DNA of 61,867 nt, taken from positions 1 to 61,867 of the forward strand of contig JAURZM010000035.1 of NCBI GenBank assembly GCA_030653385.1, written 5' to 3'. The position numbers and the translations under genes were made by a program. Numbering within the stretch: the first letter of the stretch is position 1; the number at the start of each line of letters is the position of its first letter. The notes beneath the pieces were generated by a model. It saw only the letters and a program-made list of their open reading frames with translations. It was not told the DNA's origin and made no database searches. This DNA is from Rubrivivax sp. (GTDB lineage Bacteria > Pseudomonadota > Gammaproteobacteria > Burkholderiales > Burkholderiaceae_C). Positions 32,799 to 40,644 of this stretch are shown in pieces.

Positions 32799-33680
32799 TC
32801 AGCCTGCTTTGAACAAGCCGTCGGGCTTCCAGAGCAGGATCAAGGCCATCATCACGTAGACCAGCACACCGGCGGCTGACGGCAGCAGCACCTTGCCGAA
32901 GGTGTCGACAAAGCCGATCAGCAGCGCCGCCACCAGCGCACCGCGGATGCTGCCGATGCCACCGATGACCACCACCACGAAGCAGATGATCAGCACCGTG
33001 TTGCCCATGCCCGGGTAGACGCTGCTCACCGGCGCGGCCACCATGCCGGCAAACACCGCGATGGCCACACCCGCGGCGAACACCACGCGGTACAAAAAGC
33101 TGATGTCCACGCCCAGGCTCTGCACCATTTCGCGGTTGGTGCTGCCGGCGCGGATCATCATGCCCAGCCGCGTGCGTGTGAACACCAGGTACATGCCCAA
33201 CGCCAGCAGCAGGCACACACCGCTGATGAAGAGGCGGTAGACGGGGTAGGTCATCATTTCGCCCAGCGGCAAGGTGCCGGCCAGGATGGCGGGTGCCTGC
33301 ACACCGTGCACGTCGTCGCCCACCAGCAGGCTGCGCAATTCTTCGAAGACCAGGATCAGGCCGTAGGTCATCAGCACCTGCTGCAGGTGCTCACGGTCGT
33401 ACAGGTAGCTGAAGAAAACCCACTCCAGCACGTAACCCAGCAGCACTGCCAGCACCAGGCCCACCGCCAGCGTCGCGAAGAAGCCGCCGCCGAAGGTGCT
33501 GGCCACGAAGGGCGCCAGCGCATAGGCCATGTAGGCGCCGATCATGTAGAAGCTGCCGTGCGCCAGGTTGATGACGCCCATGATGCCGAAGATGAGCGTC
33601 AGCCCGGACGCCACCAGGAACAGCAGCAGCCCGTACTGCAGCGAGTTCAGGCATTGGATGAGGAAAGTGGCGAAGTCCAT
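32799..33680 (-). CDS. livH: Branched-chain-type ABC permease LivH
   Basis: The 293-residue permease has about eight helices, the N-terminal LQYGLLLFLVASGLTLIFGIMGVINLAHGSFYMIGAY typical of LivH, and the coupling region GGIGSIRGALVAAL. It is separated from livK by 134 bases holding a palindromic repeat. ATG 33680 is chosen; the frame extends ten codons upstream into that spacer. Confidence 0.93.
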   Translation of the reverse strand: MDFATFLIQCLNSLQYGLLLFLVASGLTLIFGIMGVINLAHGSFYMIGAYMAYALAPFVASTFGGGFFATLAVGLVLAVLLGYVLEWVFFSYLYDREHLQQVLMTYGLILVFEELRSLLVGDDVHGVQAPAILAGTLPLGEMMTYPVYRLFISGVCLLLALGMYLVFTRTRLGMMIRAGSTNREMVQSLGVDISFLYRVVFAAGVAIAVFAGMVAAPVSSVYPGMGNTVLIICFVVVVIGGIGSIRGALVAALLIGFVDTFGKVLLPSAAGVLVYVMMALILLWKPDGLFKAG

Positions 33681-33743
33681 CGGAATCAGTTCAGAACCGG
33701 CAACAGCCAAGCGAAGCGAAGGCGCTCATCAAGTGACCGCCGC

Positions 33744-33804
33744 GGAACCGGCTTCGCCGGGCCGCTGGCGGTGCCCCCCTGGGGGGGAAGGCGCGAAGCG
33801 CCTT
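33744..33804. repeat. Palindromic intergenic element between livK and livH
   Basis: GGAACCGGCTTCGCCGGGCC (33744-33763) contains CCGGC-TTC-GCCGG. It is followed by CCCCCC-T-GGGGGGG (33774-33787) and AAGGCGC-GAA-GCGCCTT (33788-33804). The first two parts recur at 43820-43862 inside boxA. It may stabilise the upstream mRNA or lower expression of the distal liv genes (inference). Confidence 0.75.
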
Positions 33805-33814
33805 CGGGGGGGAG

Positions 33815-34972
33815 TCACATATTGCAGCCCTTGCCCGGGTCGGACAGGTTCTTGCTGGCAATGCCAATCGACTTGTTGATCTTGCCGCCCACCTCGCGCA
33901 GGTAGAAGTCCTGCACCGGGTCGTGGTTGCGGCTCAGCGTGAAGGGGCCGCGCGGGCTGTCGATCTTGGCCTTGCGCAGCGCAGCGGCGAATTCGGCCTT
34001 CTTGCTGACGTCGCCCTTGGTGGCCGCCAGGCCGATGCCCAACATCTGCGCCGCGTCGTAACCCTGCACGGCATACACGTCGGGCTGCAGCTTGTAGGTG
34101 GTGGCGTAGGCGGTGCGGAACTTGTTGTCACGCGGGGTGTTCAGGCCGTCGGCGTAGTGCAGCGTGGTCAGCAGGCCGTCGGCGTCGGCGCCCTGGGCTT
34201 CCAGCGTGCCGTCGGTCAGGAAACCTGCGCCGTACAGCGGGATGCTCTTTTTCAGGCCCGCCGCAGCGTAGTCCTTGACGAACTTGACCGCACCACCGCC
34301 AGCAAAGAAGGTGTACACGGCGTCGGGCTTGAGCGATGCAATCTCGGTCAGCAGCGCCTGGAACTCGACGCCCGGGAAAGGCAGGCTCAGTTCCTTCACC
34401 ACCTGGCCGCCACCCTTGGTGTAGGCCTCTTTGAAGCCGGCCACACTTTCGTCACCGGCGGCGTATTTCCAGGTGATGGTGACCACACGCTTGTGGCCCT
34501 TCTTGGCCACCACTTCGCCCATCGCAAAACCTGGCTGCCAGTTGGAAAAACTGCTGCGGAAGATGTTGGGGCTGCACATCGGTCCCGTCACCGCGCCGGC
34601 CCCTGCGTTCGGCACGATCAGCAGCGTGCCGCTTTCCTTGGCCACCCGCGCCATGGCCATGGCCACGCCGCTGTGAACGGTGCCGATGATGACGTCGACG
34701 TTGTCGCGCTTGACCAGCTTGTTGACGTTGTCGGTGGCCTTGGACGGGTCGGACTCGTCGTCGACCTTCACATATTCGATCTCGCGGCCACCCAGCTTGC
34801 CGCCCTGTTCGGCCACGTACAGCTTGAAGCCGTTTTCGATGGCCGTGCCCAGCGCGGCAAAAGTGCCGGTGGCTGGCAGCATCAGGCCCACCTTGAGCTT
34901 GGCGCCCTGGGCCGAAGCCACCGAAGTGGCCAGGGCGGCAGCGGTGATGAGGGTGATCTTGAAGAGGTTCAT
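33815..34972 (-). CDS. livK: Periplasmic substrate-binding protein LivK-like (aromatic acid ABC transporter)
   Basis: The 385-residue protein has a signal peptide (MNLFKITLITAAALATSVASAQG) and a type I periplasmic-binding fold: KVGLMLPATGTFAALG, KVDDESDPSKATDNVNKL, and PLYGAGFLTDGTLEAQG. It belongs to the subfamily found with benzoate-CoA clusters. It starts inside the hydrolase stop (ATGA). Benzoate binding is inferred. Confidence 0.9.
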   Translation of the reverse strand: MNLFKITLITAAALATSVASAQGAKLKVGLMLPATGTFAALGTAIENGFKLYVAEQGGKLGGREIEYVKVDDESDPSKATDNVNKLVKRDNVDVIIGTVHSGVAMAMARVAKESGTLLIVPNAGAGAVTGPMCSPNIFRSSFSNWQPGFAMGEVVAKKGHKRVVTITWKYAAGDESVAGFKEAYTKGGGQVVKELSLPFPGVEFQALLTEIASLKPDAVYTFFAGGGAVKFVKDYAAAGLKKSIPLYGAGFLTDGTLEAQGADADGLLTTLHYADGLNTPRDNKFRTAYATTYKLQPDVYAVQGYDAAQMLGIGLAATKGDVSKKAEFAAALRKAKIDSPRGPFTLSRNHDPVQDFYLREVGGKINKSIGIASKNLSDPGKGCNM

Positions 34973-35790
34973 GGTGTGTCTCCGGGTTGTTGTTTCGAAC
35001 GGGGAAAACCGGGCAAGAGGAACTGGCAGGTGGCAGCGATCAACGCTTCCGGCTGGTCGCGGTGGGGTGAATGACGGCAGTCGGCCATCTCCAGCAATTG
35101 TGTGTGCGGCACCCGCCGCTGGATGCCCCGTATTTGCTCCAGGGTGCCGTACTCGTCGTCCAGGCCCTGCACGGCCAGCAAGGGGCACTCGATGGCGCCG
35201 ATTTCCGCTTCGATCGACCAGTGCCTGAACGGCGGGTGCAGCCAGATGCGGTTCCAGCGCCAGAAGGCGCGTTCGGCGTCGTCGTGGTACTTGGCCAGGC
35301 GCTGTCGCAGGTCGGTCTGCTCGAAGGCCGTGCGCGCAGCTTCGATGCTGCTGACCGACAGGTCTTCGACCCGGATGTGCGGCGCCACCACCACGGCGGC
35401 GGCCACCTGAGAGGGGTGTTGCGCGGCGAACAGCAGCGCGATCGAACCGCCATCGCTGTGGCCGAACAGCAGCACCGGCGTGTTGATGTGCAGTGCCTGC
35501 AACAGGGCCGGCAGCACCTGCAAAGCCTGGTGGTGCAGAAAGTCCACGTCCCACACCTCGCTGGCGTCGCGTGCCGAGCTGCGGCCGTAGCCTGGGCGTG
35601 AGTACACCAGGCCGCGGCACCTGGCCGCGGCACACAGCTGCTCGGGAAAATCCTTCCACATCGCCAGCGAGCCCAGGCCTTCGTGCAGGAACACGATCAG
35701 CGGCGCACGCGGGTCGTGCACGCCGACCCAGGCGTGTTCGATCTGCACCGGGCGGCCAGCCCAGTCGATGTCGACGAAGGACGAAGCCAT
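34969..35790 (-). CDS. Alpha/beta hydrolase in the benzoate operon
   Basis: A 273-residue alpha/beta hydrolase: oxyanion region FLHEGLGSLAMWKDFP, nucleophile elbow LLFGHSDGGS, Asp in VQGLDDEYG and His in ADCRHSPHRDQ. It overlaps bclA by TGATG and livK by ATGA, so translation is tightly coupled to benzoate activation and transport. A rescue thioesterase for trapped CoA thioesters, or an esterase supplying benzoate, would both fit; sequence alone does not decide. Confidence 0.85.
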   Translation of the reverse strand: MASSFVDIDWAGRPVQIEHAWVGVHDPRAPLIVFLHEGLGSLAMWKDFPEQLCAAARCRGLVYSRPGYGRSSARDASEVWDVDFLHHQALQVLPALLQALHINTPVLLFGHSDGGSIALLFAAQHPSQVAAAVVVAPHIRVEDLSVSSIEAARTAFEQTDLRQRLAKYHDDAERAFWRWNRIWLHPPFRHWSIEAEIGAIECPLLAVQGLDDEYGTLEQIRGIQRRVPHTQLLEMADCRHSPHRDQPEALIAATCQFLLPGFPRSKQQPGDTP

Positions 35791-37382
35791 CAGGCCGCGT
35801 TCTCACGCTCGCGCAGCTTGAAGCGCTGGATCTTGCCGGTGGCCGTTTTCGGAAGTTCCGCGACGAACTCGATCAGGCGCGGGTACTTGTACGGCGCGAG
35901 CTTGTCCTTCACGAAGGCTTTCAGCTCGGCATCTGTCGCCTGCCCGCCGGCCTTCAGCACCACAAAAGCCTTGGTCTTGGTCAAGCCTTCGGCATCCGGC
36001 ACGCCGATCACCGCCGCTTCCAGCACCGCCGGGTGCTGCACCAGCGTGGCTTCCACCTCGAAGGGCGACACATAGATGCCGCTGACCTTCAGCATGTCGT
36101 CGCTGCGGCCGCTGTAGGTGTAGGTGCCGTCGGCGTTCTTGACGTACTTGTCGCCGCTCTTGGTCCAGCCGCCCTGGAAGGTTTCGCGGGTCTTGGCGCG
36201 GTTGCCCCAGTACATCATCGCGGCGCTGGGGCCTTGGATGTACAGGTCGCCGGGTTCGCCAATCGGCACCGGCCCGCCACTTTCGCTGCGCAGTTCGATG
36301 TCGTAGCCGGGCACCGGCCAGCCGGTGGTGCCGTAGCGCACCTTGCCGGGCAGGTTGGACATGAAGATGTGCAGCATCTCGGTCGAGCCGATGCCGTCCA
36401 CGATGTCCACGCCGAAGTGGCGCTGGAACCGTTCGCCGATGTCGGCCGGCAGCGCTTCACCGGCCGACGAGGCCACGCGCATGGCCACTTCACCGCGTGC
36501 AGGCAAGTTCGGCGAAGCCAGCATGCCGGCAAAACCCGTGGGTGCACCGAAAAACACCGTGGGTTTGACGCCGCCGACTTCACCATGCCAGCGCTTGAAG
36601 GTGGCGTCGGGCGTGGGTCTTTCGGCCATCAGGATGGTCGTGGCGCCCACGCTCATCGGGAAGGTCAGGCCATTGCCCAGGCCATAGGCAAAAAACAGCT
36701 TGGCGGCGCTGAAGCACACATCCTGCTCGTTCAAGCCCAGGATGGCCTTGCCGTACAGCTCGCAGGTCCAGTAAGGGTTGGCGTGGGAGTGCACGGTGCC
36801 CTTGGGGCGACCGGTGGAGCCGCTGCTGTAGAGCCAGAACGCGGGGTCGTCTGCGCAGGTGGCGGCGGCACGCTGCAAGGCTGCGTGGGCTTGCAGGAAA
36901 ACGTCGAACTCCACCTCCGCCGGGTGCAGCGGCGCAAGCGGGCGCGACACGATGACCTTGCCCACTTCGTGATCGCTTTTGGTCATGGCCGCCGTCAAGG
37001 CCGGCAGCAGCGCACCCGACACCATCACTGCCTGCGCGCGGGAATGCTCCAGCATGTAGGCGTAGTCGTCGGCGGTCAGCAAGGTGTTCACGGCCACCGG
37101 CACCAGGCCGGCGTAGAGCGCGCCCAGAAAAGCCACCGGCCAGTCGGTGCAGTCGTGCATCAGCAACAGCACCCGCTCTTCGCGGCGGCTGCCCAGGTGG
37201 CGCAGCGCGGCAGCCATGCGGCGCACCCGTTCGTCCAGCTGCGCGTAGCTCAGGCTGCCCTGGTCGTCGATGAAGGCCAGCTTGTCGGGCCGGCCGACGT
37301 TGGCCGCCAGCAGATGCTGCGCGATGTTGAAGGTCTCGCCGGGCGGCTGGATGCCGGCGGGCAGGGTCGATGCGGGGCTCAT
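35790..37382 (-). CDS. bclA: Benzoate-CoA ligase
   Basis: The 530-residue AMP-forming ligase has the P-loop YSSGSTGRPKGTVHSH, DGIGSTEMLHIF, YSGRSDDMLKVSG and the catalytic Lys in PKTATGKIQRF. N-terminal FNIAQHLLAANVGRPDKLAFID is typical of benzoate/2-aminobenzoate-CoA ligases. It makes benzoyl-CoA from benzoate, CoA and ATP. AGAAGGAGA lies before ATG 37382. It is third in the leftward box operon, after boxD. Confidence 0.93.
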   Translation of the reverse strand: MSPASTLPAGIQPPGETFNIAQHLLAANVGRPDKLAFIDDQGSLSYAQLDERVRRMAAALRHLGSRREERVLLLMHDCTDWPVAFLGALYAGLVPVAVNTLLTADDYAYMLEHSRAQAVMVSGALLPALTAAMTKSDHEVGKVIVSRPLAPLHPAEVEFDVFLQAHAALQRAAATCADDPAFWLYSSGSTGRPKGTVHSHANPYWTCELYGKAILGLNEQDVCFSAAKLFFAYGLGNGLTFPMSVGATTILMAERPTPDATFKRWHGEVGGVKPTVFFGAPTGFAGMLASPNLPARGEVAMRVASSAGEALPADIGERFQRHFGVDIVDGIGSTEMLHIFMSNLPGKVRYGTTGWPVPGYDIELRSESGGPVPIGEPGDLYIQGPSAAMMYWGNRAKTRETFQGGWTKSGDKYVKNADGTYTYSGRSDDMLKVSGIYVSPFEVEATLVQHPAVLEAAVIGVPDAEGLTKTKAFVVLKAGGQATDAELKAFVKDKLAPYKYPRLIEFVAELPKTATGKIQRFKLRERENAA

Positions 37383-37420
37383 GGTCTTGTCTCCTTCTGG
37401 CCTGGCGCGGTGGTCCGTGT

Positions 37421-38986
37421 TCAGGCGCTGGGTGCCGGCGGCGACAACTGCGTCAGCACAGCAGTGCTGGCCTGCACCGCCGCACGCCGGTGGTAGAAGT
37501 TCAGCGCCTTCAGTCCCCCCAGTTCTTCACCACCACCTGCCCGGCCGGGACCGCCGTGCAGCGACTGCGGCATGACGTTGCCGTGGCCGGTGTGCAGCGC
37601 CGCCACGTCGGGGCTGATGACGTGCACACGGCCGTGGCTGCTGGCCAGTTCGATGGCGCTGGCGGCCAGCGCAGCGGCGTCACTGCCATACAACGATGCC
37701 ACCAGCGAACCCTGGCCGCGCCGGATGAGCTGCAGCGCATGTGCCGCGTCGCGGTAGGGCACCAGCGTGGCCACGGGGCCGAAGACTTCGGTGTTGTGCA
37801 CACGGTCGGCGCCGTCGGCGTCTTGTGTGCCCAGCAGCGTGGGGCCCACGCAGCAAGCGACGGCAGGGTCGGCGTCAAACAGTGGGTGTTGCGAACCGTC
37901 GTGCAGCACGGTGGTCTGCACCTTCAAGTGCGCCAGCCCTTCCTGCACGGACCGCAGCTGCGCGCGGCTGACCAGCGCACCCATGCGCACCGTTTCGTTG
38001 CGCGGGTTGCCCACCGTCGTCTTGGCCAGGCGCGCGCCGATGGCTTCGGCCGCTTGGGCATACAAGGCTTCAGGCACAAGGACGCGCCGGATGGCGGTGC
38101 ACTTCTGGCCCGACTTCACCGTCATCTCGCGCGCCACTTCCTTGGCCAGCAGCTCGAAGGCTTCGCTGCCCGGTGTTTCGCCGGGCAATAGCAGCGCGCT
38201 GTTGATGCTGTCGGCTTCGATGTTCACGCGCACCGAACGCTGCACCACGGCCGGGTGGCTGCGGATCACCGCAGCGGTTTCGGCGCTGCCGGTGAAGGAC
38301 ACCACGTCGAAGGGTTGCAGCTGGTCCATCAAGCCGGATGAACTGCCGCAGATGACCGACAGCGCACCGGCCGGCAGCACGCCTGCGTTGACGACGTCCT
38401 GCACCATGCGTTGTGTCAGCCACGCCGTGGCGGTGGCCGGCTTCACGATCACCGGCACGCCGCTCAGCAGCGCGGGCGCGGCCTTTTCCCACAGGCCCCA
38501 GCTGGGGAAGTTGAAGGCGTTGATGAACAGCGCCACGCCGCGGGTGGGCACCAGCACGTGCTGGCTCTGAAACAGCGGGTCCTTGCCCAGGCGGGCCGCG
38601 TCGCCGTCCAGCAGGTGACGCTGCGCACCCAGGCCGGCACCCAGCTTGGCGTAGACGCCCAGCGTGAACAGGCCACCGTCGATGTCGACTGCCGAGTCGT
38701 TTTTGACCGTGCCGCTGTTGGCGGTGGCAATCTCGTAGTAAACGTCGCGGTGGGCCTGCAGCACCTTGCCAAGCGCCGCCAGCATCGCGGCCCGCTGGGC
38801 ATACGTCATCGCGCGCAAGGCGGCGCCGCCTTGTTCTCGGGCAAAGGCAAAGGCGGCTGGCAGATCGAGGCCCGTCGCGTCCACGCGCACAAGCTCGGTG
38901 CCCAGCACGGGGTCGAACAGCGCGGTGCCGGCACCGGTGCCGGCCTGCCAGCGGCCGGCGACGAAGTTGGAAAGCCGTTCGCTCAT
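37421..38986 (-). CDS. boxD: 3,4-dehydroadipyl-CoA semialdehyde dehydrogenase (BoxD)
   Basis: A 521-residue aldehyde dehydrogenase of the PaaZ-N/BoxD type: [32 protein letters not shown], catalytic Glu in [11 protein letters not shown] and Cys in [11 protein letters not shown]-terminal [17 protein letters not shown] is typical of the subfamily. It oxidises the ring-opened semialdehyde from BoxC using NADP in characterised relatives. A gap of 38 bases separates it from bclA. Confidence 0.93.
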   Translation of the reverse strand: MSERLSNFVAGRWQAGTGAGTALFDPVLGTELVRVDATGLDLPAAFAFAREQGGAALRAMTYAQRAAMLAALGKVLQAHRDVYYEIATANSGTVKNDSAVDIDGGLFTLGVYAKLGAGLGAQRHLLDGDAARLGKDPLFQSQHVLVPTRGVALFINAFNFPSWGLWEKAAPALLSGVPVIVKPATATAWLTQRMVQDVVNAGVLPAGALSVICGSSSGLMDQLQPFDVVSFTGSAETAAVIRSHPAVVQRSVRVNIEADSINSALLLPGETPGSEAFELLAKEVAREMTVKSGQKCTAIRRVLVPEALYAQAAEAIGARLAKTTVGNPRNETVRMGALVSRAQLRSVQEGLAHLKVQTTVLHDGSQHPLFDADPAVACCVGPTLLGTQDADGADRVHNTEVFGPVATLVPYRDAAHALQLIRRGQGSLVASLYGSDAAALAASAIELASSHGRVHVISPDVAALHTGHGNVMPQSLHGGPGRAGGGEELGGLKALNFYHRRAAVQASTAVLTQLSPPAPSA

Positions 38987-39017
38987 GGTGGTCTCGGTGG
39001 GTTCTCGACTGAGGGTG

Positions 39018-39485
39018 TCAAGCAGCAGGCGTGAAGACGATGGCCCCGGCTGGCAACAGGTACAGCACCAGCGCGCGACCCTGGCTCACCGTGGGGCGGT
39101 GGGCGCTGCCGGGCGGGTAGACGGTCCAACCCCGGCGGCCGTCGAACAAAGCGTCGCCTTGCAGCGGCATCACCAGGTCGATCTCGCCATTGGGATGGCT
39201 GTGGTGAGGCCCGGCCAGGTTGTCCATGTCCACCACGTCGACCGAAAAGCCGTGCAGGTCTGCCGCCGGCTTGAAGATGCGCCCGTAGCGGATGCCGCCG
39301 CCTTCACGGTTGCACAGCCAGCCTTCGGCCACACCCGCCTTGCAGGCGGTTTCGATGGCCGCCAAGGTGGCGCTGCCGGGCCCCGCTGCCTGGTTCAACC
39401 AGTCGGCCAGTGCGCTGTCCAGCTCCCGCCCGGCCAGTTTTGCGGTCAATGGGGCCAGGGCTTGGTGAAGGTCAGCGGGGGTCAT
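39018..39485 (-). CDS. DUF4863 cupin-like protein (4-hydroxylaminobenzoate lyase-like)
   Basis: The 155-residue protein has a small cupin core: NLAGPHHSHPNGEIDLVMPL gives metal-type histidines and Glu, followed by VYPPGSAHRPTV. It belongs to the DUF4863 family, which to my knowledge includes p-hydroxylaminobenzoate lyase (PnbB) but is mostly seen beside benzoate genes. It is the first gene of the leftward box operon. Its job in benzoate metabolism is unknown; removing an inhibitory aromatic by-product is one idea. Confidence 0.78.
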   Translation of the reverse strand: MTPADLHQALAPLTAKLAGRELDSALADWLNQAAGPGSATLAAIETACKAGVAEGWLCNREGGGIRYGRIFKPAADLHGFSVDVVDMDNLAGPHHSHPNGEIDLVMPLQGDALFDGRRGWTVYPPGSAHRPTVSQGRALVLYLLPAGAIVFTPAA

Positions 39486-39520
39486 GGGCGGCCTTGTCGA
39501 GCTTGCGTCGGCTGAAGGGA

Positions 39521-39534
39521 TGCACTATTGTGCG
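39521..39534. promoter_or_regulatory. Candidate BoxR operator 1 (TGCA-N6-TGCG)
   Basis: TGCACTATTGTGCG matches the TGCA-N6-TGCA pattern reported for BzdR/BoxR sites, as I recall it, except for the last base. It lies just downstream of the predicted leftward -10 box, near the expected transcript start. Confidence 0.7.
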
Positions 39535-39541
39535 TACTAGA

Positions 39542-39570
39542 ACCATAAAACCGCCGACCCCACATGTCAA
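39542..39570 (-). promoter_or_regulatory. Promoter of the leftward box operon
   Basis: On the minus strand TTGACA (39570-39565), 17 bases, then TATGGT (39547-39542). The -35 is a perfect consensus. It drives DUF4863-boxD-bclA-hydrolase-livKHMGF and is bracketed by two operator-like palindromes. Confidence 0.65.
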
Positions 39571-40526
39571 GCACTATATTGCATGCCCCTGGGTTAACAC
39601 CCGCCCAGGCCGTCCCGCCCGCTGACGAAGGGGAAGAAAAAAACCCCTTCCTGGTGGCCCTGGGCGACCGTGTGCGGGCCCTGCGTTCGCGACGCGGCAT
39701 GACACGCAAGGCGGTGGCCATCACCGCCGATGTCTCCGAACGCCACCTGGCCAATCTGGAATACGGCATCGGCAACGCCAGCATCCTGGTGCTGCTGCAG
39801 GTGGCTGGCGCGCTGCAATGCAGCCTGGCCGAACTGCTGGGTGACGTGACGACGTCCAGCCCCGAATGGCTCTTGATCCGCGAACTGCTGGAACGCCGCG
39901 ACGAAGACACGCTGCGCCGTGTGCGCGTGGCCGTGGGTGAACTGCTGGGCACCGGCGGCGCCAACACCGCCCGCGGCGCCGACGGCAAGGCCGCCCGCAG
40001 CACCCGCATTGCGCTGGTGGGCTTGCGGGGCGCCGGCAAGTCCACACTGGGCCAGTTGCTGGCCGACGATCTGGACTACTCCTTCGTCGAACTCAGCCGC
40101 GAGATCGAGAAGTTCGCCGGCTGCAGCATCAGCGAAATCCAGGGCCTGTACGGACAGAACGCCTACCGCCGCTACGAACGCCGCGCGCTGGAAGAGGCGA
40201 TACAGATCTACCCCGAAGCCGTCATCGCCACCCCGGGTGGCATCGTCAGCGACGCCGCCACCTTCAACCAGTTGCTGAGCCACTGCACCACGGTATGGCT
40301 GCAGGCCGACCCCGAAGACCACATGAAACGTGTCACGGCCCAGGGCGACCTGCGCCCGATGGCGGCCAGCCGCGAAGCGATGGAAGACCTGAAGGGCATC
40401 CTGGCCGGCCGCGCGGCCTTCTATTCCAAGGCCGAATTCCGGCTCGACACCAGCGCGCAGCCGCTGGAAGCCACCTTTGCCGCCTTGCGGCAGGTGGTGC
40501 GTCAGGCTTTGCACCTGCCCGCCTGA
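39564..40526 (+). CDS. boxR: BoxR/BzdR-type regulator: XRE helix-turn-helix fused to shikimate-kinase-like domain
   Basis: The 320-residue protein has an N-terminal XRE domain (VRALRSRRGMTRKAVAITADVSERHLANLEYGIGN, about residues 35-85), a linker, and a shikimate-kinase-like domain with Walker A VGLRGAGKST (about 153-161). In BzdR/BoxR the second domain senses benzoyl-CoA and releases repression. ATG 39564 is used, but operator 2 overlaps the first codons, so a start a few codons downstream (for example TTG 39579) is possible. It lies between the two box promoters. Confidence 0.92.
   Translation: MSSTILHAPGLTPAQAVPPADEGEEKNPFLVALGDRVRALRSRRGMTRKAVAITADVSERHLANLEYGIGNASILVLLQVAGALQCSLAELLGDVTTSSPEWLLIRELLERRDEDTLRRVRVAVGELLGTGGANTARGADGKAARSTRIALVGLRGAGKSTLGQLLADDLDYSFVELSREIEKFAGCSISEIQGLYGQNAYRRYERRALEEAIQIYPEAVIATPGGIVSDAATFNQLLSHCTTVWLQADPEDHMKRVTAQGDLRPMAASREAMEDLKGILAGRAAFYSKAEFRLDTSAQPLEATFAALRQVVRQALHLPA
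39570..39583. promoter_or_regulatory. Candidate BoxR operator 2 (AGCA-N6-TGCA)
   Basis: AGCACTATATTGCA; on the minus strand it reads TGCA-N6-TGCT and runs directly into the TTGACA -35 box of the leftward promoter. It also covers codons 3-7 of boxR. Confidence 0.7.
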
Positions 40527-40547
40527 CCCGCTGAGCCAACATCAGAA

Positions 40548-40561
40548 TGCATTAAAGTGCT
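40548..40561. promoter_or_regulatory. Candidate BoxR operator 3 (TGCA-N6-TGCT)
   Basis: TGCATTAAAGTGCT ends on the first base of the TTGACT -35 box of the boxC promoter, giving the same operator-to-promoter geometry as operator 2. Confidence 0.7.
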
Positions 40562-40590
40562 TGACTGCATCGAAGAACACGCATTATTAT
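40561..40590 (+). promoter_or_regulatory. Promoter of boxCBA and the lower-pathway genes
   Basis: TTGACT (40561-40566), 18-base spacer, TATTAT (40585-40590); each matches the sigma-70 consensus at five of six bases. Start of transcription would be near 40597, about 48 bases before boxC. Confidence 0.7.
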
Positions 40591-40593
40591 GCC
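40580..40593. promoter_or_regulatory. Candidate BoxR operator 4 (CGCA-N6-TGCC) over the -10 box
   Basis: CGCATTATTATGCC is a symmetric half-match of the TGCA-N6-TGCA pattern and fully covers the TATTAT -10 box, a position expected to block polymerase. Confidence 0.65.
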
Positions 40594-40644
40594 TGTCATC
40601 GAGTTGTTCAAGGCGCCAGATGCTGCGCCAACCAGGAGCCCGCC

